The notes beneath the pieces were generated by a model that made no database searches, was not told the origin of the DNA, and saw nothing but the letters and a program-made list of their open reading frames with translations. From JBOCEF01 sp050586345 (lineage in GTDB: Bacteria > Pseudomonadota > Alphaproteobacteria > Rhodobacterales > Rhodobacteraceae): DNA of 64,000 nucleotides. Of this stretch, positions 39,580-48,517 are shown piece after piece. How positions within the stretch are numbered: the first letter of the stretch is position 1; the number at the start of each line of letters is the position of its first letter. The position numbers and the translations under genes are program-made. The DNA lies in assembly GCF_050586345.1 (NCBI RefSeq), contig NZ_JBOCEF010000024.1, forward strand, positions 3,260 through 67,259. The letters run 5' to 3'.

Positions 39580-41021
39580 GCGGGCGCGACGGGACCGGCG
39601 GCGGCGCCGCGCGCGCCGCCCCCGACGCGGAGGGCGTGGTGCACCGTCTCCAGGACGGGCAGGGCCCCGCCGCGCGCCGGAGGCCGGGTCAGCCCGGCGG
39701 CAAGGGCGCGGGGAAGGGGGCGGGAAAGGGACCCGGCCGCCAGGGCAAGGGCCAGGGTGCAGGCAAGGGCCAGGGCGGCCCCGTCCCGCCGGGCATGGCG
39801 GTTCAGCAGGCCGCGCAGGCGCAGCGCCCGGCCCCGCGCCCGCCGGCGCCGCCGCAGCCCGACATCCTGATCGAGATCGCCGACCCCACCTCGGCCGCGC
39901 GCGTGCGCCGGGCGGACCGGCGGCGCCGGATCGGCGTCTGGCTCAGCTTCCTGCTGCTGGTCGTCGCCCCCACCGCGCTGGCCAGCTGGTACCTGTTCGA
40001 GAAGGCCGCCGACCAGTACGTCTCGACCGTCGCCTTCGCGGTGCGCAGCGCGGACGCCGCGGCCCCCTCCCCGATGCTGGAGATCCTCGGCGGCGCCCCC
40101 GACGCGGCCGCCGCCGACAGCCGCATCCTCTACGAATACCTGCAAAGCCAGCCGCTGGTGGAACGGATCGACGACCAGCTCGACCTGCGCGCCATGTATC
40201 GGCGCGAGGGGGCGGACTGGCTGTTCCGCCTCGGCGACGATCCCTCTGTCGAGACGCTGGTGGACTACTGGAACCTCGCCCAGACGGTGAGCTACGACAG
40301 CTCCGCCGGCATCATCTATGCCGAGATCCGCGCCTTCGACCCCGATGACGCCCATGCCGTCGCCACCGCCGTCACCGCGGAATCAGAGCGTCTCATCAAC
40401 GCCTTGTCCGAGAAGTCGCGCAAGGATGCGGTCGAATTCGCCCTCGCCGACCTGCGCGAGGCCGAGGCGCGGGTGCGCGAGGTCCGGCTCGACCTGCAGA
40501 GCTTCCGCGGGGCGGCGGGCACGGCGGACGTCTCGCTCGACATCCAGTCCTCGATGGGCCTGGTCGGAGAGCTGCGCGCCCGCCGCGCCGACCTCGCGGC
40601 CGAGCGGGATTCGCGGCGCGACATGCTCGGGGCGGACTCGCCCGTGCTCGCCGCGCTCGATCGCAGGCTGGCGGCGCTCGACGTGCAGATCGCGCAGGAG
40701 GAGGCGCGCGTCGCCTCCGCCGGGACCGACGGCGCCCCCGCCGACGGCTCGCTCGCCGATGCCGCCGGCCGGCAGGAGGAGCTGATGGTGGAGCGCGAGT
40801 TCGCCGAGAACATGTACACCGCCGCCCTCGCCGCGGTGGAGATCGCCCGGGCCGAGGCGCGCCGGGCGCAGCGCTACCTCGCCATCCACATCGCCCCGAC
40901 CCGCGCACAGATGGCCGAACATCCGCGGCGCTGGGTCCTGTCCATCGCCACCGGCGCGCTGTGCCTGGTGCTCTGGTCGATCCTGCAGCTCATCGCCTCC
41001 AGCATCCGGGACCGCAGCTGA
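39576..41021 (+). CDS. kpsE: Capsule export inner-membrane protein (KpsE-like)
   Basis: 481-aa polysaccharide co-polymerase-type protein that links the ABC exporter to the periplasmic/outer-membrane path. Two membrane helices, about 119-140 and 451-473, flank a long periplasmic region with coiled coil (LREAEARVREVRLDLQSFRG; AERDSRRDMLGADSPVLAALDRRLAALDVQI), the normal KpsE layout. Odd: an unusually long cytosolic N-terminal tail (about 118 aa) with a Gly/Lys repeat tract (residues 41-68, GKGAGKG-type repeats) followed by Pro/Gln-rich sequence. Confidence 0.88.
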   Translation: MSGRDGTGGGAARAAPDAEGVVHRLQDGQGPAARRRPGQPGGKGAGKGAGKGPGRQGKGQGAGKGQGGPVPPGMAVQQAAQAQRPAPRPPAPPQPDILIEIADPTSAARVRRADRRRRIGVWLSFLLLVVAPTALASWYLFEKAADQYVSTVAFAVRSADAAAPSPMLEILGGAPDAAAADSRILYEYLQSQPLVERIDDQLDLRAMYRREGADWLFRLGDDPSVETLVDYWNLAQTVSYDSSAGIIYAEIRAFDPDDAHAVATAVTAESERLINALSEKSRKDAVEFALADLREAEARVREVRLDLQSFRGAAGTADVSLDIQSSMGLVGELRARRADLAAERDSRRDMLGADSPVLAALDRRLAALDVQIAQEEARVASAGTDGAPADGSLADAAGRQEELMVEREFAENMYTAALAAVEIARAEARRAQRYLAIHIAPTRAQMAEHPRRWVLSIATGALCLVLWSILQLIASSIRDRS

Positions 41022-41305
41022 TGCCGTGAACAACGTTCAAAATCTGCGGAACGCGCGGAACCGCGCCCGGCGGCGGCACGCCGCCTCCGGCCGAGAACGG
41101 GGGCCCAGGCCCCCCTGAACGGCCGGACGCGCCCTCCCGCGCTGCGTGCGGGCCAGGGGGCGAACCGCCGCCGCCCACCCGGCGGTCCCGCCCGGGGACG
41201 TCCGCGCCCCCCGCCGCGCCGCCCGCCCGGTCCGCGGCGGCGCGCCCGCTTGCCCGCCGCGCCGATCGCCCCACATGAAGCTCCGACAGCCGACCAGGAG
41301 CCTTC

Positions 41306-42310
41306 ATGACCGCCTATCCGCCGCTTCCCCGACCTGACACCACCGAGGGCGAGCCCCGCCGCGTCGGGGTGGAGATCGAGTTCGGCGGCCTCACGGTCGA
41401 GGACGCGGTCCGGGCCGCGCGCAAGGTCTTCGGCGACGCCGAGATCGATCGGCAGTCGCAGCATCACCAGACCCTGGCGGATCCCGAGCTGGGCGATTTC
41501 ACGCTCGAGCTCGACATGGCCCGCCGCCACCGCGAGGCCTTCGCCCACAAGGAAGGGGCCGAGGACGACCCGGTGCGCAAGATCACCGGCGACATCGTCC
41601 ACTGGCTGACTCCCGTCGAACTGGTCGCGCCGCCGCTGGCCCCCGAGCGGCTGCCCGCGCTCGACCCGTTGATCGAGGCGCTGCGCACCGCCGGGGCCAC
41701 CGGCGCCGGCCATGGCGCGCAGACCGCCTACGGGATGCATTTCAACGTCGAGGCCGTCTCCCTCTCGGTCGATCACCTGCTGCCCGTCACCCGCAGCTTC
41801 GCGCTGCTCGAGGACTGGTTGCGCAAGACGCTGGAGATCAGCCTCAACCGCCGCCTCACCGGCTTCGTGAAATCCTATCCGCGCGAGTATATCGACACCG
41901 TCGCCGCCGAGGGCTACGCCCCTGACCGCGCCCGGTTTTTCGACGACTACCTGTCCGCCAACCCGACCCGGAACCGCGCGCTGGACCTGACCCCGATCAT
42001 CGAGATGGCGGACCCCGACCGGGCCCAGGCCGTGCTCGGGGACGAGAAACGCTCGGCCCGCCCCACCTTCCACTACCGCCTGCCCGACGCGCGGGTGGAC
42101 GAGAAGGGCTGGTCCCCGGTCCCCGACTGGACCCTGTGGCGCGTGATCGAGCGCGCCGCCGAGGACCCCGCGCTGACCATGGCCCTCACCCTCGGCTGGC
42201 GCGAACACCGCGACCGCTGGACCGCGACGCGCGAGGACTGGGTCCAGCGCTGCACCGACATGCTGCGCGCCGCGGGGCTGGTCGACGCCAGGGGAGCGCC
42301 GACCGAATGA
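41306..42310 (+). CDS. Putative amidoligase (glutamine-synthetase-like fold)
   Basis: 334-aa protein of the Amidoligase_2 family, predicted COOH-NH2 ligases with a glutamine-synthetase-like catalytic core. Visible core: RRVGVEIEFGGLT (acidic residues 23 and 25), FTLELDMA, VELVAPPLAPERL, and YGMHFNVEAV (His145, Asn147, Glu149), where family members bind metal and ATP. Substrates are unknown; the family is thought to form amide bonds between small molecules, peptides or cell-envelope components. An ATGA overlap ties it to an amidotransferase-like hydrolase. It starts 284 nt after the capsule operon; that gap holds no gene. Confidence 0.85.
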   Translation: MTAYPPLPRPDTTEGEPRRVGVEIEFGGLTVEDAVRAARKVFGDAEIDRQSQHHQTLADPELGDFTLELDMARRHREAFAHKEGAEDDPVRKITGDIVHWLTPVELVAPPLAPERLPALDPLIEALRTAGATGAGHGAQTAYGMHFNVEAVSLSVDHLLPVTRSFALLEDWLRKTLEISLNRRLTGFVKSYPREYIDTVAAEGYAPDRARFFDDYLSANPTRNRALDLTPIIEMADPDRAQAVLGDEKRSARPTFHYRLPDARVDEKGWSPVPDWTLWRVIERAAEDPALTMALTLGWREHRDRWTATREDWVQRCTDMLRAAGLVDARGAPTE

Positions 42311-43047
42311 TGCTCCCCCGCTCCCGCCCCGTCATCGGCATCACCACCTCGGCCCGCTCCGGCTGGCGGATCTTCCCGATGATCGCCATGTCCGTCCTGC
42401 TCGCCGGGGGCCGCGCGCGCTGGTTCCATGTCGGCCGCCCGGCCCATGCGCAGGAGGTCGACGGGTTGATCGTCGGCGGCGGCGACGACATCTCGGCCGA
42501 TCTCTACAATGGCGAGATCATGCTCGAGAGCCGCATCGACCCCGAGCGCGACGCGCTCGAGAAACGCCTGATCGAGGAGGCGGCGGAGCTCGGCCGCCCC
42601 GTGCTCGGCATCTGCCGCGGGGCGCAGATGATCAACATCGTGCGCGGCGGCGCGCTCCACCAGGACATCTACGAGACCTACGAGGACGCGAAGCGCATGT
42701 GGACCGTCCTGCCGCGCAAGACGGTGGAAATCTGCCCCGAAACGCGCCTCTCCGCCGTCATGGGACCGAAGGACGCCCGGGTGAACGCGCTGCACACGCA
42801 ATCGGTCAGCCGCCTCGGCCAGGGCCTGCGCCTCGCCGCCCGCGACCAGTGGGGCATCACCCAGGCGGTCGAGAGCACCGAGGGGCCGCTGACGCTCGGC
42901 GTCCAGTGGCACCCCGAGCACCTGTTCTACGCCCGCCGCCAGCGCGCGATCTTCCGCGCCCTCGTCGCCGCCGCGCGCGAGGCGCGGGACGGCCGCCCCG
43001 AGCGGGCCGAGGGCCCGGCGCCGGGGATCGAGGCGGTGGAGATCTGA
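42307..43047 (+). CDS. Gamma-glutamyl hydrolase / class I glutamine amidotransferase-like protein
   Basis: 246-aa Peptidase_C26 protein, the family of gamma-glutamyl-GABA hydrolase PuuD. The nucleophile is Cys103 in GICRGAQMIN, and His202/Glu204 in GVQWHPEHLFY complete the triad. GLIVGGGDDIS and ARVNALHTQSV are further family marks. It begins in an ATGA overlap with the amidoligase gene. Either it supplies ammonia or removes a gamma-glutamyl group in the same pathway (inference). Its stop lies 9 nt from the convergent carboxypeptidase stop. Confidence 0.88.
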   Translation: MMLPRSRPVIGITTSARSGWRIFPMIAMSVLLAGGRARWFHVGRPAHAQEVDGLIVGGGDDISADLYNGEIMLESRIDPERDALEKRLIEEAAELGRPVLGICRGAQMINIVRGGALHQDIYETYEDAKRMWTVLPRKTVEICPETRLSAVMGPKDARVNALHTQSVSRLGQGLRLAARDQWGITQAVESTEGPLTLGVQWHPEHLFYARRQRAIFRALVAAAREARDGRPERAEGPAPGIEAVEI

Positions 43048-43056
43048 GCCCGGGCG

Positions 43057-44535
43057 TTACGCCAGCGCATCCACCTTGCGCCGCAGGTGCGCCAGCAGCG
43101 GCGCCTCGGACAGCGGCGCGCCCGTCGCCGCCTCGATCAACGCCGGGGCGGGCAGGGTCGCGCCGTGGCGGTGCACCTTGTCGGTCAGCCAGCCGACGAT
43201 CGCCTCCAGCTCGCCCTTCGCCATCATCGCGTCCATGTCCGGCAGGTCGCGGCGCATCGCGTCCTCGAGCATCGCGGCATTGAGATTGCCCAGGCTGTAG
43301 GTCGGGAAATAGCCGAACAGGCCCAGCGACCAGTGGACGTCCTGCAGCGCGCCGCGGCGGTCGTCCGGCGGGGGCGTCCCGAAATCGGCCTCGAACCGCG
43401 CGCGCCAGGCCTCGGCCAGGTCCCTGGCGGCGAGGCGCCCGGCCATCAGCTCCCGCTCCAGGTCGAAGCGCATCAGGATGTGCAGGTTGTAATGCACCTC
43501 GTCCGATTCCGTGCGGATGAAGCCGGGATGGATGCGGTTGGCGGCGCGGAAGAACGCCTCGGCGTCCGCGGGCGCATCGGGGAAGGCGGCGCGCATCTTC
43601 GGGGCCAGCCACTCGGCGAAGGCGCGGGAGCGGCCGACCTGGTTCTCGAAGAACCGGCTCTGGCTTTCATGCACGCCCATCGAGCAATAGGACCCCGCCG
43701 GGCGTCCATACAGATCGGCGGCGATGTTCTGCTCGTAGACCGCGTGGCCGGTCTCGTGGATCGTGGAATAGAGGCAGTTGAACGGGTCGCCTTCATCCAC
43801 CCGCGTGGTGATCCGCGCATCCCCGCGATGGCCAGAGGAGAACGGGTGCGTGGACAGGTCCAGCCGCCCGGCCTGCCAGTCATAGCGGAAGGCGGTGGCG
43901 ACCTCGCGGGCCAGCTGCATCTGCTGGTCCTGGCCGAAGAAGCCGGTCAGGGGCGGGGGCAGGGTGCGCTCGCCGGCCTCGGCGGCCAGCGGGACCAGCC
44001 CGTCGCGCAGGCGGGCGAAGAGCGCGTCCAGCGCCGCCGCGTGCATCCCCGGCTCGTATTCCTCGAGCAGCGCATCATAGGGGTCCTGGCCGGGTTCGGC
44101 GAGGGCGGCGGCCTGTTCGCGCCGCGCCTCGACCATCTGCCCGAGGATCGGGGCGAAACCGGCGAAGTCGTCCTCGGCCCGCGCCTTCGCCCAGATGCCC
44201 TGGCTGCGGACCGAGAGCGAGGCGAGATGCGCCTCGAGCGCCGCGGGCACGCGGGTGGCGCGGGCATGGTCGCGGGCGGCGAGCTCCACGTCCCGGCGCG
44301 CCGCGTCGTCGGGCAGGGCGGCGGGGTCGATGGCGGCGATCCACTCGGCGAGGCGCGGGTCGGTGCGGCGGGCGTGCAGGACGGCGGCCATGGCCGAGGC
44401 TTCCTCGGCCCGGCCCTCGGCGCCCTTCGGCGGCATCATCACCTCCTGGTCCCAGGAGATCAGCCCCGAGACGCGCCCGAGGGCGGCGGTTTCGCGGGCA
44501 TGGGCGATCAGGTCGGAGAGGGCTTGGGCGGACAT
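43057..44535 (-). CDS. Carboxypeptidase M32
   Basis: Zinc metallocarboxypeptidase of family M32 (Taq carboxypeptidase type), cytosolic. The 492-aa product has HPFSSGH (about 230-236), the zinc motif HETGH (260-264) in STIHETGHAVYEQN, GVHESQSRFFENQVGRS, and the C-terminal HYNLHILMRFDLERELMAG. All family motifs and length are intact. No link with its neighbours is evident. Confidence 0.95.
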   Translation of the reverse strand: MSAQALSDLIAHARETAALGRVSGLISWDQEVMMPPKGAEGRAEEASAMAAVLHARRTDPRLAEWIAAIDPAALPDDAARRDVELAARDHARATRVPAALEAHLASLSVRSQGIWAKARAEDDFAGFAPILGQMVEARREQAAALAEPGQDPYDALLEEYEPGMHAAALDALFARLRDGLVPLAAEAGERTLPPPLTGFFGQDQQMQLAREVATAFRYDWQAGRLDLSTHPFSSGHRGDARITTRVDEGDPFNCLYSTIHETGHAVYEQNIAADLYGRPAGSYCSMGVHESQSRFFENQVGRSRAFAEWLAPKMRAAFPDAPADAEAFFRAANRIHPGFIRTESDEVHYNLHILMRFDLERELMAGRLAARDLAEAWRARFEADFGTPPPDDRRGALQDVHWSLGLFGYFPTYSLGNLNAAMLEDAMRRDLPDMDAMMAKGELEAIVGWLTDKVHRHGATLPAPALIEAATGAPLSEAPLLAHLRRKVDALA

Positions 44536-44649
44536 GGAGCCTCCGGGCGCGATGCGTGGGCGACTTGCCTAGCATGCGCGGCGGGGGGCGTCATCCGGGC
44601 GCGCGTGGGCGCGGCGGCGGGATGACCGGCGATGTCCGGGAAAGAGAGG

Positions 44650-44725
44650 TGGTGCCGGTGATAGGACTCGAACCTACGACCCCATCATTACGAATGACGT
44701 GCTCTACCAGCTGAGCTACACCGGC
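44650..44725 (-). tRNA. tRNA-Thr(CGT)
   Basis: Minus-strand sequence GCCGGTGTAGCTCAGCTGG to ATCACCGGCACCA, 76 nt with encoded CCA. The acceptor stem GCCGGTG pairs with CACCGGC. The anticodon stem CGTCA/TGATG closes a TTCGTAA loop: anticodon CGT, reading ACG codons. Confidence 0.96.
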
Positions 44726-44735
44726 AACCACGGGC

Positions 44736-44764
44736 CGTATACTCAGGCCCCGCGGGCAATGCAA
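44736..44764 (-). promoter_or_regulatory. Promoter of tRNA-Thr
   Basis: Minus strand TTGCAT (44764-44759), 17-nt spacer, TATACG (44741-44736), 11 nt before the tRNA 5' end. Confidence 0.72.
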
Positions 44765-44839
44765 GCGGGGTTTGAAGGGGATCGTCCCGGAAGGGCGCCG
44801 CGCCCCGCGGGGCGCGCGCCGGGGCCCGCAACGACGCCC

Positions 44840-44878
44840 GGAAAAGCAGCGGCCCCGCATCCGGGCGGATGCGGGGCC
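44840..44878 (-). terminator. Terminator of the hemC-hemD-mic60-hemY unit
   Basis: Perfect 12-bp stem GGCCCCGCATCC / GGATGCGGGGCC with a 4-nt loop, followed on the minus strand by GCTGCTTTTCC, 54 nt after the hemY stop. Confidence 0.85.
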
Positions 44879-44931
44879 GTGCGTGTCTTCGGCGGGGCGA
44901 GGCGGCCCTGTGGCGCCCCTGTGACGGCCCG

Positions 44932-46458
44932 TCAGGCCGGGCGCGTCTTGCCGTCGTCCTCGACCACCTCGGCGTCCATCGGCGCCTCGGCGGCAGGCTT
45001 CGCGGCGGCCTCCTTCGCGGCGGCGGCGTCCTCGGCGGCGACCTCGGCCTCGAAATCCGGGGTCTCCTCGGCCTTGGTCAGCGCACCCATCACCAGCGGC
45101 AGCAGGGCGGTGGCGGTCTCCGAGGTCTCGCCCGCGCCCTTCGGCTGGATCCAGGCCAGGGTGTCGACGCCCTTGCAGCCGTCGCAGACGGGCTGCCACT
45201 CGTCATGCACGTGGCCGCAGGCCTCGCAGGTCCAGCGTTCGCCGCGCGGGGCCGACAGGGCGCGCGCGAGCCAGGCTCGGACCACCTGCTCCTCGGCGCC
45301 CGAGCCCTTCTCGACCGCCGCCATGATGGCGAGGGTGCGGGTGGTGGGCATGGTCTCGGCAAGGTCCCCAAGGGCGGCGCGCGCGGCGGGGAAGTCCTCG
45401 GCCGCCAGCGCCAGCTCGGCCTCGAGCATCCGGCTCTCGGGGTGGGACTTGTTCTCGTCGATCAGCGCCACGAAGCGGCGGCGGCGGGCGGCGATGTCCT
45501 CATCCGGCTCGATCGCGGCATAGGCGGCGGCGAGATCCGGGTGCGGGGCGGCCTTCCAGGCCTTGCGCAGGATCCGCTCGGCCTTGCGCTGCGACCCGCT
45601 CGAGGCCAGCGCGCGGGCCGCGGCGGCGGCGGCGGGGGCCAGCGTCGGGGCGCGGCGGTTCGCCTCCAGCGCCGCGTCGCGGGCGCGGGCGGCGTCGCCG
45701 GTCTCGAGCGCGAGGCGCGCCTCGGCCAGCGCCAGCACGGCGTCGCGGCGGGCGCCGATCTCGCGCGGCATGGCGCCGGTGCGGACCTCGGCGGCCAGGG
45801 TGCGGCGGGCGGCGGCCCAGTCGCCGGCGCCGGTCTGCAGGTCGAACAGGGCGTCCATCACCTCGCCGTCCTTGGGACGCAGGGCGAAGGCGCGCTCGGC
45901 CAGCAGCTTGGCGCGTTCCTCGTCGCCCTCCTCCACGGCCTGGGCCAGCAGGCCCTTCACGCCGATGGCCTTGGTCCGCTCGGTGCGGGCGAGGGCCTTC
46001 AGGTAGGCGGTCTCGGCGGGCTTGTCGCCGGCCTTGGCGGCGGCCTGGGCCCCGAGGATGTTGGTCAGCTCGGGCGTGTCGAGCAGGCGCGCGGCCTTCT
46101 CGGTCTTCTCCATCGCCGTGCGCCCGTCGCCTTCGCCAAGGGCGATCATGCCCTGGGTCAGCGCGCGCACGCCGCGGCGTTCGCGGCTGGCGTTGAAGAA
46201 GCGGTCGATGGCGGTTTCATCGCCGGTGACGAAGCGGATCACGGCGATGATCAGCCCCAGCAGCCAGAAGGCCAGCCACAGGCCGAAGAACCCGGCCAGC
46301 AGCGCGGCGGCGAAGTGGATGGGCTGCTCGAACACGTGCGTGCGGCCGGCCCACTCGATGGTGACCTGCCCGGGCGTGTCCAGCAGCGTCGCCACGCCGA
46401 AAGTCGCGGCGATGAGGATCGCGATGAAGATCGCGACGCGAATGAGAAGCCAGATCAT
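44932..46458 (-). CDS. hemY: HemY N-terminal domain protein with C-terminal zinc ribbon
   Basis: 508-aa membrane protein of the HemY_N family found next to hemC/hemD; not the PPO oxidase of the same name. Two N-terminal helices (about 2-24 and 46-72) are followed by TPR-like helical repeats. A four-cysteine ribbon, WTCEACGHVHDEWQPVCDGCKG, lies near residue 430 and suggests a bound zinc. The end is an acidic, Ala-rich tail. The function is unsettled; the TPR region probably binds partner proteins in haem synthesis or envelope organisation. Confidence 0.85.
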   Translation of the reverse strand: MIWLLIRVAIFIAILIAATFGVATLLDTPGQVTIEWAGRTHVFEQPIHFAAALLAGFFGLWLAFWLLGLIIAVIRFVTGDETAIDRFFNASRERRGVRALTQGMIALGEGDGRTAMEKTEKAARLLDTPELTNILGAQAAAKAGDKPAETAYLKALARTERTKAIGVKGLLAQAVEEGDEERAKLLAERAFALRPKDGEVMDALFDLQTGAGDWAAARRTLAAEVRTGAMPREIGARRDAVLALAEARLALETGDAARARDAALEANRRAPTLAPAAAAAARALASSGSQRKAERILRKAWKAAPHPDLAAAYAAIEPDEDIAARRRRFVALIDENKSHPESRMLEAELALAAEDFPAARAALGDLAETMPTTRTLAIMAAVEKGSGAEEQVVRAWLARALSAPRGERWTCEACGHVHDEWQPVCDGCKGVDTLAWIQPKGAGETSETATALLPLVMGALTKAEETPDFEAEVAAEDAAAAKEAAAKPAAEAPMDAEVVEDDGKTRPA

Positions 46459-46495
46459 CGGCGTTTCTCCCTGTCGTTCCTGTCGCGCTCGGGGC

Positions 46496-48391
46496 TCAGC
46501 CGTCGGCGCCGATGAGGGCGCCGCGCCAGTCGGCGAGGGCGGTTTTGGCGTCGCGGCGCACCAGCGCCTGCGCCCGCCATGCGGTCAGTTCTTCGGCGGC
46601 CTCGGGCGGAAGGGCGTCGAGCGCGGCCAGCGCCGCGTCGACGTCGTCCGCGGCGAGGGCCTGGGCGGCGCGGCCGATGGCGGCGTCGACGCCGTCCCCG
46701 CCCACGTCGCCGGTGGGCACGCCGCGCAGCGGGGCGGTGAACCCGGCCAGCAGCTTGCCCATGGTCCCGTCCGCCTCGGCCACCGCGGCGGCCGAGAGGG
46801 CGCGCTGCGCCGGGGCCGCGAAGGCCTTGCGCAGGGCGTCCTGGGTCGGGATGCCGGTCCCGGCGTGATCGGCCAGCGCCGCGGGGGCGTCCGTCTCGAT
46901 CTTCGCCAGCGCGTCCGCATAGGGCGCGCCGGTGTCGAGCGCGCCCGCCACCTCGGTCAGCGCGGCCGACAGGGCGGCGAGGCGCGCCTTCTCGGCGGCG
47001 GCTTCCTCGGCGGCCCGCTGCGCGGCGGCGGCGGCCTCGGCCTCGGCCTTCGCGGCGGCCTCGGCCTGGTCGGCCCGGGCGGCGAGATCGGCGCGCGCCG
47101 CCTCGACCTGCTGGCGCAGGGCGCCGTTCTGGGCGGCCATCTCCTCGATCTGGGCGCGCAGGCCCTCGATCTGGGCGGCGTTCGCGGCGAGCGTCGCGGC
47201 GGCGGCCTGGGACATCTCCCCGACCTCGCCGGTTTCGGCGTTCACGTTGGCGAGTCCGCCCGCAAGGCTGTCGAGCTGCCCGGTCAGGCCGCGCGCGGTG
47301 CTTTCCAGCGCGGCGAGGCGGGCGCCGAGGCCCGACAGGTCGCCCGATTCCAGGGTCTGGTTGAGGCTCTCGAACTCGGCCGAAAGCTCGGAGGTGGCGG
47401 CGGAGATCGCCTCCTGCACCTCGGCCTCGGACAGGCCGGACTGCCCGGCGGTCTCGATATCGGCCGAGAGGGCGGCGGCGCGGTCCTCCAGCGCCGATTC
47501 CAGCGCGGCGATGCGCGCGTCGGCATCGGCCTTGTAGGCGGCGAACTCGGTTTCCTCGACCGGGACCGACACCACCAGGTGACGGGCGACCGAGGCGGGC
47601 AGCACCGGCGCGACCTTGGGCGCGGCCCAGAGCGCGATGCCGCCGCCGACCAGGATCAGCACCAGCCCCTGCAGCGCGCGGGCGGCGAGGGAGGAGCGAT
47701 GCTCGTCCTCGTAGTCGTCGTCGTCATGCAGGTGGTCGTCGTCGTGGTGGTCGTCATGCACCGGGGCGGGCGACGCGGCGGCGGCGCCCATGGCGGCTGC
47801 GGCGGCGATGGGGGCGGCGGCCGCGGCGGGCGCGGGGTCGTCCTTCGCCGCGTCCGGGGTCTCGTCCCTGTCGTCCTCGTCCTTCGCGCCCTCGGCGATC
47901 ACCTCGTCCGCGGCGGCGCCCTCGGGGTCGTCCCAGGCCTCGTCTTCCCGGGTCTCGTCCTCTCGAGTCTCGTCCTCGGGGGTCTCGTCCTGCGCGGCGG
48001 CTTGCGTCTCTTCGGCGGGCGCGTCGGCTTCGGCCGCGGGCGCGCTCTCGTCCGCGGGGATCTCGATGGGCGGGGTCGGCGTGGCGGCGACGGGGTCGGC
48101 CCCGGCCTCCTCGGCGGCGCTCTCGGCCTCGAGCTTCGCCACGGCGGCCTCCGATTCGGCCTTCACGCGGGCCTTCGCCTCGGCCTCGGCGCGGGCTTCG
48201 GCCTCGGCGGCCTCGGCCTCGGCGCGCGCGGCGGCGTCCGCCTCGGCCTTCTCGGCGGCCTCGAGCTCGGCGAGCTCCTTCTCCAGCTGCGCCAGTTCCG
48301 CGGCCTCGGCGTCCTCCGGGGTCTTCGCCGCGCCGTCGGCGGGCGCGTCCGCCTGGCTCAGGTCATCCTCGGTCTTCTTCTTGTCGGTCAT
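46496..48391 (-). CDS. Mitofilin/Mic60 homologue
   Basis: 631-aa protein with a very acidic, Ala/Glu-rich N-terminal region (about 1-210), a His/Asp-rich patch at 212-231 (HDDHHDDDHLHDDDDYEDEH), one membrane helix (about 238-258), a long coiled coil (about 283-480) and a C-terminal domain with DALRKAFAAPAQRALSAAAVAE, resembling the mitofilin signature. Alphaproteobacterial Mic60, which shapes intracytoplasmic membranes, is encoded between hemD and hemY as here. The sequence is low-complexity, so the assignment leans on order and topology. Confidence 0.82.
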   Translation of the reverse strand: MTDKKKTEDDLSQADAPADGAAKTPEDAEAAELAQLEKELAELEAAEKAEADAAARAEAEAAEAEARAEAEAKARVKAESEAAVAKLEAESAAEEAGADPVAATPTPPIEIPADESAPAAEADAPAEETQAAAQDETPEDETREDETREDEAWDDPEGAAADEVIAEGAKDEDDRDETPDAAKDDPAPAAAAAPIAAAAAMGAAAASPAPVHDDHHDDDHLHDDDDYEDEHRSSLAARALQGLVLILVGGGIALWAAPKVAPVLPASVARHLVVSVPVEETEFAAYKADADARIAALESALEDRAAALSADIETAGQSGLSEAEVQEAISAATSELSAEFESLNQTLESGDLSGLGARLAALESTARGLTGQLDSLAGGLANVNAETGEVGEMSQAAAATLAANAAQIEGLRAQIEEMAAQNGALRQQVEAARADLAARADQAEAAAKAEAEAAAAAQRAAEEAAAEKARLAALSAALTEVAGALDTGAPYADALAKIETDAPAALADHAGTGIPTQDALRKAFAAPAQRALSAAAVAEADGTMGKLLAGFTAPLRGVPTGDVGGDGVDAAIGRAAQALAADDVDAALAALDALPPEAAEELTAWRAQALVRRDAKTALADWRGALIGADG

Positions 48392-48517
48392 GCCGCTCCA
48401 GATCTCCCAATGGCGCCCGAAGTATTTTCGTTCCCGGCGAGAGTAGGAGAGTCGCCCCCCCTTTTCCTACCCCGGCGCGCTGCGGCTGATTGCAGCGCAG
48501 ATGCGGCCCCGCGGCGG

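Noticed and set aside
39696..39780. Gly/Lys repeat DNA in kpsE as a possible CRISPR or tandem-repeat array
   Set aside because: Units are short, unequal and in frame with the coding sequence; no spacers.
41022..41305. Possible gene or RNA between the capsule operon and the amidoligase
   Set aside because: Only short GC-rich frames with no start signal and no clear RNA fold; treated as intergenic.
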